From Acanthochromis polyacanthus (taxonomy: Eukaryota; Chordata; Actinopteri; Pomacentridae): a stretch of DNA of 64,000 nucleotides. Location of the stretch: assembly GCF_021347895.1 (NCBI RefSeq), contig NC_067126.1:30392482-30456481 (forward strand), given 5' to 3'. Positions 39,101 to 50,334 of the stretch are shown one piece after another. Position numbers and translations under genes: made by a program. Each line of letters starts with the position of its first letter. Position 1 is the first letter of the stretch. The notes beneath the pieces were generated by a model that had not been told where the DNA came from, ran no database searches, and worked only from the letters and a program-made list of their open reading frames with translations.

Positions 39101-39543
39101 ATGGAAAGGAACATCGCAGACCAGCTCAACAAAGCTTTTGAAGCTTATCGCCAGGTCTCCATCGAAAAGGACAATGCCAAAAAGGAGCTGCAGAAAATGG
39201 TAATGACAAGAAAACAGCTTTTTCAGATTTTTCACGAACAGATATAGCATAAATAATGCTTCACAGAGTATATCGGATTGTCACCTTTGCTTGAAAGTAT
39301 GTTTGCTCCTTTTTTGCTGGTTCAATAGCATGATTATTGCTTATATCTGTATCGTTTAATGTGTCACATGTTCCAGCAATGACCCGGCTGGATGTACACG
39401 TTCCAGAAAAATAACAGAAACCTCATTTTTACAGACTGAATATTATGAGCAATACACTCAAGAGCTTCAGAAGCAGATAGAAGACCAGCAGCGGTTGATT
39501 ACAGAACTGGAAGCAAAGTTGTCAGCAACAAGGCAACCATCAG
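39101..39543 (+). CDS. tank: tank exons 2-3: N-terminal coiled coil
   Basis: Residues 1-69, rich in Glu, Gln and Lys with heptad spacing (NKAFEAYRQ, KKELQKM, EYYEQYTQELQKQIEDQQRL, ITELEAKL). In human TANK this region self-associates and binds partners of the IKK complex. The exon 2 leader (39058-39100) contains an out-of-frame ATG at 39063 that overlaps the true start (see findings). Confidence 0.85.
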
Positions 39544-42500
39544 GTTAGTGAAATGTGCTAGATGATCTCTCAGCTTGAATGCTGACAAGGTCATTTACTC
39601 CTGCGCTGCATCGCAATCTGGGCATTGAAATATAAGCAAATTGGAACGGATCTGAATTTCTGCTGAGTCAGTTTGATCTGGTTTTACCTCCTGTGCAAAC
39701 TGTTCATTTTCACTGTTTTGGATTCTTAGGAGAGATGAAATGTGAGCCTTGCAACCATCTCCTTGATGGGGCCAGGACTTGTAGGAAAACACAGTATCCG
39801 GTATGTTCACAGTTATGCTCTTTCCACAGCAAGCAATGTGAAAACAGCAGTATGATGGCTTTCAAAACAGGCCTCCCCCCCCCATGAATTTAAGGATGTG
39901 CATACATACAGCTTCCTCTCACATACATAGACGGTGAAGACACTTCTGCATAAATTTACTGCACATGTGTCAGTGCAGAAGCATGTTGTAATGCTGGTGC
40001 CAAGTGGGTATTGCATCAGTTATGAAGCTTAAAATGTTGTTTATCCATATGCGATCCGTATTGGTTAAACTTTTAGGCGTTTTCTTTGTGACTGTAAGGT
40101 CACAAGCACAAACACGGCATTTTATTCTCTTTCTGAAAGCAGTTTGCAGTTGCTTTTAGGATATTGAGAGGACAATCAGTTCTTGTTCTAGTTTACATAA
40201 AAAGGGAATCTCCAAACATTTTCATAATTTCTCCATGCTTCCGATGATTTATTTTCCTATTATACAAGCATTCGATGTGGCCTGCATTGCTGCTGTAATA
40301 GTATCCACCCTCTGTTTTTCTCTGCACACAGTGTATGCACTTTTACCTCACCAGATGGTGCTAGAGGATAATATCGCTGCACCGTTCAGCAGCCTGAGCT
40401 TTGCTGCTATTATTTAACCAACCAGCAAATATTTTTTCACCAGTGAATATAAATCTGTGATGTATAAATAGAACTGCAGATGTATCAACAATATGCTCTT
40501 GGATAATTGTTGTTAATTATCACTATAAATTTAATGTGTCTTTTTTTCCAGGAGAATATGGGCACTGTTGCTGTTGCTCCCACTTTGCCAGTCAACAGCA
40601 GCGTTGACTAGTATGTGTCTCTCCTTGCAAGACTTTACAAAAAAAGCAAATCATGGACATTGCAGTTTAAGAATGGATTTTTCCCCTCACGCTCTATTTA
40701 TGTATTTGTCAGTCAGGACATGCTGGAAGCATTTGAAGCAATTCAAGGCAAATTCCGACAGATTCGGTCTTTAACAAGAAGACAAAAAGACCACCTAAAA
40801 AGATTCCATGGAGGAAATGATACATCAAACGGTATTATTAATATTTACTACATATTACCTTCTGTTTTGCACTGTCTGAACCTAAACACTTTTGTTTTCT
40901 TAATTCAGTCTTTTTTAAAGTAAAGGTGTCAAATTCGAATAGGTTTGTGTATTTTGTAACAGCTTATGACTTTACTTTTGCTTTGTTCTTTAATGAGATA
41001 ACAACACTTTGATTAGGACTGTACATGAATGCCTGATTGCCTTTTTGAACCATGACTGGCCACCTCTGAAAATGTAATGTGGATAAACAAATTTAATAAT
41101 TCCACTGAGAAATGCAGGATGTTGGCTTTGGATAGTAGCTGTGTAATTTATAATATAGCTTGGATCTTCAAATATAAATTTAAAGTATGAGAAAATATTT
41201 TATTAATTTAAATATGTAGAATGTATCTGATTATTGAGACTATTATAGGAATGATGTGCAGCTATTGTTCTGTGTGCAGCTTGTGAGAATGGGGTCAAGT
41301 TTAAATGTCCTTAAAGCCAGACTTGGATTACATCTGCATGTTGACAGGAGAATGAAAGAACTGTGTAAAATGTCATATTTTTTGTCCGTCCGACAGATCA
41401 GCGGTTCTCCATGCCCATCCAGTGCACAGATCGTACCGCAGAGGCAGAGAGACCCTTTTCCACAGCTCTGAGATCAGCCGCGGATATCCTGCCTGCATCT
41501 CTAGCGTCCCGCGGCGCCAGCCAGGAGGACAGGGACTTGGTAGACTCTCTCACCAAACTCAGTGTCAAATTCCCACCCTCTGCAGACAGTGAATATGACT
41601 TCCTGAACAGTGCTCCGGAGCGACACATTGGTCTGACCATGCCCATGAAGCGGCCTCTCACTAGCGTCTCCTCCACACTGACAGAGGAGGAGCCCGTGGA
41701 ACTGCCCATGCCTTTTGTCTACCCTCCATCCCCTCCCATTCAACATCATCCTCGCTCTCCCAGGAGAGTGTGCGGGGACCCCAGCAGGTGAGAATCACAG
41801 GAGAAGGTCTGAGAAAACTAGTAGCAAATTATCAGTTTCTGATTGGTCTTTGCTAATGGAGGAGTGAAACAGTGTGAAGTCCAAAAATATCCCTTTGGCT
41901 AAACTTGAAACGTATTACTGTGTAGTGTGTGCTGATTCTTTTTTTACTTAAGCATGGATGCTCTGGTTATATTTGGCATCTTTGCTGGAAAGTGCGAGCC
42001 AGATGGAAGCACATTACAGTGTCTGAATCTGATGAAACAAATATGATGGTTAAGAGGGATTTTATTGCTGATGTGTATAAATGCCTAAGAAAAAATTGTG
42101 AATGACCTGCAGTAAGATCTAAAAGCTGGTCCAGTTTTCTCATTATATGGCTCAATATCTGGATACCACCAACATGGGCGTTTACTATAAGAATGATTGT
42201 TTTGATACTTTGGAGGAACACGTAAATATTAAGGTAATTAAACACTTGTGAAAAGCATTTTGCATTTGCTGCTGCTGAGTGTTCAGACTATGTATTTGTA
42301 TTCTTAAAAGCAACAGATACTTCAACTTTAAGGCCCAGTGGTGCAGCATGTTTTAATAGAGTCGTTGTAGGGGTTGTTTGGAGCATAAATCCTATTTTTT
42401 TTCTTTGGTCCATCCTGCTCTGCAGCCTCTCTGGAGCCCTGAGCTGTGTGATGCAGTTGACGTGGGGACAGAGCTGGCGACGCCTCAAAGCAGCAGTCCG

Positions 42501-42596
42501 GATAAATGTGCTTTCTGCCATGCTGTGGTTCCTCAGGACCGAATGAACAGCCACCTCTACTTGCATTTCTCCCCTAAGAATGAAGCCGACGATTGA
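39101..42596 (+). CDS. tank: TRAF family member-associated NF-kappa-B activator (TANK)
   Basis: Seven coding exons: 39101-39199, 39435-39543, 39730-39800, 40552-40610, 40713-40831, 41397-41787, 42426-42596. The start MERNIADQLNKAFEAYRQ matches human MDKNIGEQLNKAYEAFRQ. The product of about 339 residues has an N-terminal coiled coil, a TBK1-binding helix, a TRAF-binding PIQCTD motif, the SVKFPP and SAPERH segments and a C-terminal C2H2 finger. It is shorter than human TANK (425 residues) mainly between the TRAF motif and the finger. TANK is a cytosolic scaffold that couples TRAF2/3 to TBK1 and IKK-epsilon in interferon and NF-kappa-B signalling. Exon 7 appears to lose one base near 41751: the conserved ending VRGPQQ that joins PLWSP in exon 8 is in a different frame from the rest of the exon. 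Introns (234 to 751 bases) hold nothing else. A poly(A) signal lies at 42827. Confidence 0.9.
40713..41787 (+). CDS. tank: tank exons 6-7: TBK1-binding and TRAF-binding regions
   Basis: Exon 6 (40713-40831) encodes DMLEAFEAIQGKFRQIR and RRQKDHLKRF, the counterpart of the human TBK1-binding helix WDLKEEFHKI..KAQKDHLSKL. Exon 7 (41397-41787) encodes PIQCTD at about residues 159-164, a PxQxT-type TRAF-binding motif, then LTKLSVKFPP and LNSAPERH. The exon stays open in one frame to its end (ending RVCGDPSR past the donor), but its last 36 bases spell LSQESVRGPQQ in the -1 frame, the version that matches human IRGPQQ and the exon 8 phase. Confidence 0.85.
42426..42596 (+). CDS. tank: tank exon 8: C-terminal zinc finger
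   Basis: Begins PLWSPELCDA (human PIWKPF) and ends with CAFCHAVVPQDRMNSHLYLH, a C-x2-C-x11-H-x3-H finger, then FSPKNEADD and TGA. The finger of human TANK has been linked to ubiquitin and IKK-gamma binding. A second possible acceptor eleven bases downstream (ctggag|c, exon starting 42437) would keep the frame that exon 7 actually has and would drop PLW. Confidence 0.87.
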   Translation, partial: PLWSPELCDAVDVGTELATPQSSSPDKCAFCHAVVPQDRMNSHLYLHFSPKNEADD

Positions 42597-42850
42597 CAGT
42601 GGAAACGGAGACTGATGGGCGAACGCCTCAACTACTTCAAGACTTTACTGTTTTCATGGTCTAGTCCTGCCTGCCATGAAGTACATGCGCTGTATTGGAT
42701 TTGAAATGACACTGCAATAAGACTTGAATCCATTTATTTAAGACTGAAGAATTGATGGTACACTTTCTTGCCCATTATATTTTTCTAATATCACGCTGAG
42801 ATTTTACAATGATGCATATGGAGCAAATAAACCAACATTTACTCTTGCAA
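42597..42850 (+). other. tank: tank 3' UTR
   Basis: Short 3' UTR with AATAAA at 42827-42832, placing the transcript end near 42850. Confidence 0.65.
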
Positions 42851-43156
42851 CAATTTTTAGCATTTGGATTGTTTTCAAACGTGCAATTGTAATAATATAT
42901 AACAAGTTGGCATGCCAGCAAATGCATCAATACCTAAATAGCTACATTAGGTTTATTTTTTTTTACATTTTATACATTTTTATTTGAAAAAATTCAAAAC
43001 AATTTCCGTCTAAAGACTGATGGTAGTTGATGCATTAGAATTTGCAATATTTTCTACAGAAGCACTTTGCCCCTCGTTTATGTTGGCTTTGGGATTTTAT
43101 ATATCATTAAACAACCATATGTTATGTAAAGGAAATGCCAGCTATATGCACCAAAC

Positions 43157-43197
43157 CATGTCAACTATTCTTATGCTTTTTAAGAATGGTTGACATG
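43157..43197. repeat. 17-bp inverted repeat with 7-base loop
   Basis: The arm catgtcaactattctta (43157-43173) pairs with taagaatggttgacatg (43181-43197) around the loop tgctttt. Sixteen positions are Watson-Crick pairs and one is a G-U wobble in RNA. It lies about 350 bases past the tank poly(A) signal. It is too short for a usual microRNA precursor. It could be a small palindromic repeat. Confidence 0.75.
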
Positions 43198-46100
43198 TTG
43201 ATTAGCACTATTTCCAGCTGAATTCCCTTTGTTCCTCTACTTTCAATACGTCAATCATGATAATTTGAAACAGCTGTAGTTCATCCTTGGTTTCGAGATA
43301 TTTCCAACTTCGAAATCGGTTTAAAAGTTAGTATGCCATGTGCTCATTAAGATTATCTCCACAAAAATCATTGTTCAATTAGATATCAAATTAGCTTGCT
43401 GGCTGTTTAGATGTGGTTTTTATCTCAGGCAGCTTTTGACTGTATTTATGTCGGCACAGTATGAGGATTTTACTCCAGTTGTGCTATTTAAAGAAATAAT
43501 TGTAGGTATGCCAGATCTAAATTACATTATGAGCAACACTGTAAAAAAAATGGAAAACTGACAATTTCATGACATTTTAAAGCGATTTCACAGTGAAACA
43601 TGAGAATAGTAATTTGTAAATAGAATGCTCACTGTGTGTCAAGTGCACATTTCACTGTGTGTACGTTACCTGTTGTTTGACTAAATCTGAGTCTCCTAAA
43701 CAGTAGCATCGACTTCCGACTTCTGCAGCATTTGTTCACACCTTCACGAGAAATTGCCGTGATTTTCACCATTCGGTGTGATGATGTTTGAAGAAACGGG
43801 GACGCTGTGTGTTGGAACACTTTGTTGTGCAGTGAGGCCCTTGCAGACCTTCAGCATTGGGCTGGTAACACTTGCGCTGGGTAGATGAGCTGGTGTGAAG
43901 ACGACAAACAGCATTTTTTTTTTCTCGTCTTTACAAGCGCTGAGTACTACTCATTTCAAATAATCAAATATCCTCGAATAGACTGATTGATTTCTGAACT
44001 GATATTTGCCGCTGGGTCTTTCTCCGTCCTTCATGAATAGATCAGAAGGGTGTAAAAAAAATGTCACTTTATAATTCTGTCAACTATATTCAACTAATGA
44101 GTCATTAGGCTAACATAGAGCACTACTCAAGCACATTATCTACTTAAATGCAAGTAGTGAAAATACATGCCATTTGGTGGATATACAAAGGTGAAAATTA
44201 CATATTGATCTAATGTAATGTGCAAATCATAATTCCTGTTTATTTTGGAGTGACATAAACCAAATAATTCTGCATTTCACCTCATCATGAACACTGAGGG
44301 GAGAATTTATTCAGATTTTTTTTGGCAAATACATATCCCTAATGATCCTCTCTGGTTAATCTGTGAACAGTCGAACATTGTGCAGCCTGCATGCTTTTCT
44401 CTCCGGGATCATGAACAGCTGCTTGCTCATAATTATGTTGTCATTCATTGTTATTTGGAAGAGGAAACTCGTACTGACAGCTAGGGTTTTTTTTATGTGT
44501 GTGTATTTCCGTACACTATATTTACTTGTGTATACAGTAATGTGAACAGTTTGGTTAAAATTCCACTTTAGCTCTAAGGCTTTAGCTCTAGTTATTGCTA
44601 TCATTCTCAGTGGAGTATAAGATCCATCTTTGTCCTTGGGACATTTGCTACCAGAGCTGGTAGATTTGAGATTTAAGAGCTATAAAAAAATTGGACCAAA
44701 AAAAACGGAGAAGGATATGGATTGAGACGGAGAAGTAGCAGGCTGATTACAAGGTGTCAAAATTGCCAGGAGCAAGAAGGTGAAAGCAATCAGGGGTGAG
44801 AAGAGTGCAGCATTCGTGAGGGGCAACTAATTATCCATCTCATTTGTGGAGAGAAGCATTTGAGGCAGCTCTAGCCCACTGAATGGTGACAGATTGGTGC
44901 GGAGGAGAGGGGAGGTGTTAGAACAATGGAGCCCAGCTCACCATCATTACTGCATGCTAATCAGCAGCGCTTCTGCACCGCCAGTCGGTGCTGCAGAGAG
45001 TTCGGGGAGACAGGGAAGTCACCGGCTTCAGGGGACTGTGGTCCGGAAGAGAGGGAGGAAACTGATGCATGGTTTAGCTGCTGGCACTCTACCACTTCTT
45101 ATTTGAGCGTGTAGGTTATCCTGCAGAGACTGATCTCTGTGGTCTGTGTTATCAGCTTGCACTTGGAAAATGATTGCACTGGGAGTGATGAGAGTGTTTT
45201 TCTGTACATTGAGTGGAATATGAGCTCACTATGTGGTGTAATGCACATTATACATGTGGAGAGTGTCATTAAAAGTTTGAATAATAAATAGGAAGCAGCA
45301 GAATAAGTTTTTGTGTTTTAGTGTAACTTTATGGCTGCTACTGTACATAAGCTACAAAAGTCTCAATGATATTTTACAATTGCATACTGTGTAAAAGGTA
45401 TATTGAAGTCAGAAGGATAAAAATTAACACAGAAAAAAAGAGAAATGTTGAAAAATAAACAGTAAAAGCATAGCAGCAAGCATATAAATAGATCTTATAA
45501 GAAAAAAAGAACCAAAACACTACATTAGGTGTTTTTTTTAAGTGTTTTATTGTAAATTTTATAAAAGTCATTGATTTAAAAAAATGAAACTAATTGGATT
45601 TAGCATTACTGTATCCTGAAAATGACATGCATATAACAAATCAAGTTTATTTATGTGCAGAATATCTCTTAGGGTGCCACTTGCTCCGTGTTTAGAGTGA
45701 ATTAAATATCATATCTGCTTACAAACAGTGCTGATAGAAACAGTGATAGTATTGGTGGAGAATGCAGTTATGGATTTTTGGTTTTGGATAAGAACATCCA
45801 AAAAGCTGCATTCGCTGATTTGTTGATTTAATAAAGCACTGTTAAATTACTGTGCAATCCAGATGTGCACCAAAAAACAGCCCCAAAACCTAAAACAAAG
45901 TAGGCAAACCACACTGAAACCTGTTGGTATGTAAAAAAAACCCAGCTTGACAGGCCTAAATACAAAGAGTCACAGTGGACAACTAATTTTCTACTGCTTC
46001 TGATGTTTGTTTACACTGATAATGGTCACAACACTACAAACCCCGATATAAATGAAAGGAAAGAAAATATTTTCAATCATCTTTTATAAATATCTGTTTA

Positions 46101-49100
46101 TTGGGGGGGATTTTCAGTCTTTAATTCAGCTCTAACAAGCCTACATTTTCTTTACTAGCCAGTAATTGGGTTATAATTGTGGTAGACGATGGACAGACGA
46201 GGCATCATTCCACTAAATCATTATTTTCAACAGTTACTCTTTAAAATGTTGAAGCAGTGTTTGTTAGGTTGTGTAACTGCCAAGAAAATATAACTCAAGT
46301 GGGAAAAAAAGAGATTGTTAAAGGGTTTAATCAAATGGAAACACAACAGAGAGCTAGCAAGTGGATTAAGGTCACATGGCTAGAATGCCCTCTTCACATC
46401 AGTGTCATCTAGATAATTAACAACTTAGGAGAGAAGCATATTCAACTGCCCGTGCACTGGTCACCGTTGGCATGAGAGACTGCCAACTCTCATGGCGTTG
46501 CGAGCTGAGAGTATCACCTCACAGTTGTCTTGCCATGCGTTGGGCTCCTATTGCTCTCTGTGCAGAAGTGGTGGAGCTGACTTTGTGTTCGATTAAATGT
46601 GTTGAAGCCATCGTTGCCTGTGCAAAGTCTCAGAACAGTCCCCTCTCCATTGTGTTTGTTTCAGTGCTGGTCTGAGAGCCCTGATTTCTGGAGCAGAGAT
46701 TTGGCAGTCACAGCAAGTGATGACAGAGGCAGTGGTGAGATCGCACCCAGAACCCCAAAGGAGGCTCACATTTCAGGCGGATGAGAGGTCCATTCAATAC
46801 ACAAAACACAAAAGCACTGATCAGTGGAGTTTGATGATGCCATTGTTCTGAAATTCACATTGTTCAGCCACCACATCGAAGACTGCTTTTATTTTCTAAC
46901 TCGTGGAGGGCTGGAGTGTTGATATTTGTACACTTCTGAACTTTTTGAAGACATTTGGCTGCCAATTTGAAATTGCTGTACAACCGAAAGTCTGGCTCTC
47001 GAGATGTCATCCCCCTGTTTTTTTTTATTGTCACAGTTAAATCAGTGTAGGTTGTTTTTCTTCTTGTCACATGGGGGTGGGATTGAGCATGGGGATGTTT
47101 GCGGAATGGTAACTCGCAATTCAAGGGTTAAGGCAGCATGAAAGAATCCATTCTCGGTTTAATGACCTAGCCTTCCTGGGCGAGGACGACAGGGAACATG
47201 CTCTTGACTTGTACTGAATTTGCCAATTAACACCTCCAATAACAGGCTGCCTCTGAACATCACCAGTGTAGAGAAAGGAGGAGCAACTCCCATGCTTTGT
47301 TTTTCAGCCTCTGATCCTGTAATGTTGATGTCTGTGATTTCTTCATATACAGAGTATTATTTTTGCCTTATACACCGTTTGGTAAATTTGAGTAGAGTTC
47401 TGTATGAATTGTTACAAAGGCTTTAAGATAATCACTGAGCTGTTTAACTATCAGACTGACAATGAAGTTGGAAATATTTTATTTTTCCACCTGCTGCTTG
47501 AATCTTTATGCAGCTATTGGGCATTCTATTTTTCGCACACAGCCATATGGCCATGTGCAGCTTCAATTAGACACATGGCTGGTATCTAAGATACACTGTG
47601 CTTGATTTGCTTTGTCCCTTCTTATTGTTGTAGATGAAAATACAAGACAACAGTGCTGTCCTTGATAGATATATCAGGAAAAGATCTTTTCCTCCAAATA
47701 AGGTCCCCAGTCTAGTCACCCCTCTGGTTTCACACATGCTTATCAGACTCCCAAACAACACCTAGTACAGGTGTGAATATCAAAATCCCCAGTGAAAATC
47801 ACAGTGGGTACTCTCATGTTGTCTTTGCAGTCCTCTTACATACAGCAGTGGCTTTTGCATTGGGGCTGAGATGCTGCTGGCTAACAGCAACTGCAGAAAC
47901 ACCTTTGGCTAAGTGTAAGGTGGACCTCCTTGCATCAAATGCGCTTAATGACTGGGGAAAAAAACACCACACAGATCTAATTGAAAAAGGTGCTTAAGTG
48001 TACAGTAGCTGGTTATTGCCCAGCACAATCACACCATAACACAGTACTTTCGCGATTCATTAGCAGGTACTTTCACAATATACAATAATTGAAAGATGAC
48101 TGCATAATTGATAGCAGTTCACACCATAGGGAAAGTGCAATGATCCATCTAATGATAGCAATAGAGTGTAGTGGGTTGGGATGGAGATGATACCACTTGA
48201 GGTGTGAGCTTGTGTACATTTGTGACGAGAAAGGCCTTGTCCCAACACTTTGTCAACATAACAGATACAAACACTGCGAAGATGTTAGTCATATTCACGT
48301 TAACAGGACTAAAGAGATTCACAATGTACCTCTTCAAGGTTAGCAGATCACAGCTCTTATTCTCATGCTTACCACCTTAGTGTCATGTGTAGAAGAATAT
48401 GAACCTTGTTAGAGATGCTACATACAAATCAATTCATTTATTCAGTGTTAAGAAACCATCTGGCTTGATCAGAGCTGAAAGTCATCCTGGCAGGCCAGTT
48501 TCCTGACTGACACCTCATAGAATTAGTGGGAGGACGGCTTAATTTGCTGCCTTTGCTCAGCTCAGACTAAAACGGCTTATCGTCTCGCTGTACTCTAAGC
48601 TCAGATATGAACTGAAAAGTCTTGCGCGAGCTCCGGTTACCTCAAGTCTTTGTTACAGCATCGAACAGATTCAGCATATCTGGTTGTTTATTAGTCTTAT
48701 ATAGTGAGATATAACACTTTTTGTGTTCTCTTTGTGGAAGCTGTGAAAATGGCACGCCATATGTAATACACTTGCTTGCTGTTGGTCTTGCCAATTCCCC
48801 CAAGATTGGTAATTCTCGTGCCAGTGCTCACACTCTCTCTTTGTCCTTGTGATTTGATTGAGCTCGTTGGATTGGATGAGTTTCTTTTTGATGCTGTGTC
48901 TGGTGTTTAGTTGTTGATTTGATGTCACTCTCAGTCCGGTTAAAATAACCATTTGAACCAGAACATACGTGTTCAGCTGTACCTCCAACAGTTTTTTTCT
49001 TTCTTTTTTATATCCCTGAATTACACATCGTAAACATCCATCTAAAGCAAGTAAGGCGACAGATATAGATAAACCAAAGCATAGACCTGCATTGTTTTTT

Positions 49101-50300
49101 TTCTCTTCTAATTCTACACAAAACAAATTGGCTGCATATTTTGTTCACACCTTGTGTAACTTGGGGATAGCAGGCCCAATTCTCCCTCGTCATACCTGTG
49201 ACAACAACCTGCAAAGTGCTCCCAGTGCCCTAATCTGCAAGGCAGAGACCTGCTGCTGCTGCTGCTGCATATGGATGTTTTTCTTTTCCGTAGATGCTTG
49301 TCCCTGTGGTTTTTACATTTACACACCCACCAGAATCACACAAGGTAAAAGAGAATATGCGAGTCTCACAAGCTACCATTTCTTTTTTTTTTTTCTCAAA
49401 AACATGTTCGGTAGAAAGCAATAAAGGCATACTGATGGTGTTTGATTTAGAAATGGCAGTCAGACCGTGATTTTAGCATCAACAGATGGCCAGTAGATTG
49501 GTTTAAATGAGTAACACCACTGCCTGCTTTAGAGTTGGCTCAAGTATTAGAGTAGTGTACTACTGTCTTATCATATCTCCTTGTGTGAATGATGATGTCA
49601 CCACGATAGATGCTACTCAAGTGGGATCAGACCTACTCAGTGATGCCTGTAGAGACCAGCTCTGGGAGATCCCTGTCTGGCTGCATTATTCAACAATGCT
49701 CCTTACCTCTCCCAGGGAAAAGGGACTGTTGAATATTTGAAAGATAGGTTTGATTTTTTATTTAAGTGTATAGATGGAGATGGGTGAAGGGGGAAAAAAA
49801 ATAGAGATAGTGCCAGTCGGTGCAGCCTGGATGGTCACCAAGGCAACTTGCCGAGTTTTTCCAACTGATCTACGGGACTTCTTGGCTGTATCACTGGGGG
49901 ACGTTTTGGAAAAGTGTGCTACTTCGAGCGCCTTTTGACTGCGACTACGAGTTGACAGCTCATTGATCATTTCAGTTTCACAATTATGCGTACCAGTTAG
50001 TTTAGGATTTGATAGTCACTTAGACATGTGTCTGTCTTGTGGCTGCACCGGTAGCTGCTCTCATCATCACACCTTGCATTTTTTAGATCTCTGCTTCACG
50101 TCGTCATGTGCCGTTGTTAAAGAGTATGCTAAAATTCTGAAAAATAAGTAAAAGGTTCTGGGTCTCCTCTGGAATCCTGGGCTGTTTTGTTAAATTGAAT
50201 GAATCAATATTTCAGTTGCAACATAAGAAAGGAAATCTGCTCATTGATAACATACCAGACATTGTGCCAGACAGTGATAGCCTATTTTCAAAACGGCAGC

Positions 50301-50302
<2 letters not shown>

Positions 50303-50330
<28 letters not shown>
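50303..50330. repeat. Poly(A) run, 28 bases
   Basis: Uninterrupted A-run in the tank-tbr1 interval. It might mark the end of an old plus-strand retroposon, but no SINE or LINE body is recognisable before it. Confidence 0.85.
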
Positions 50331-50334
<4 letters not shown>

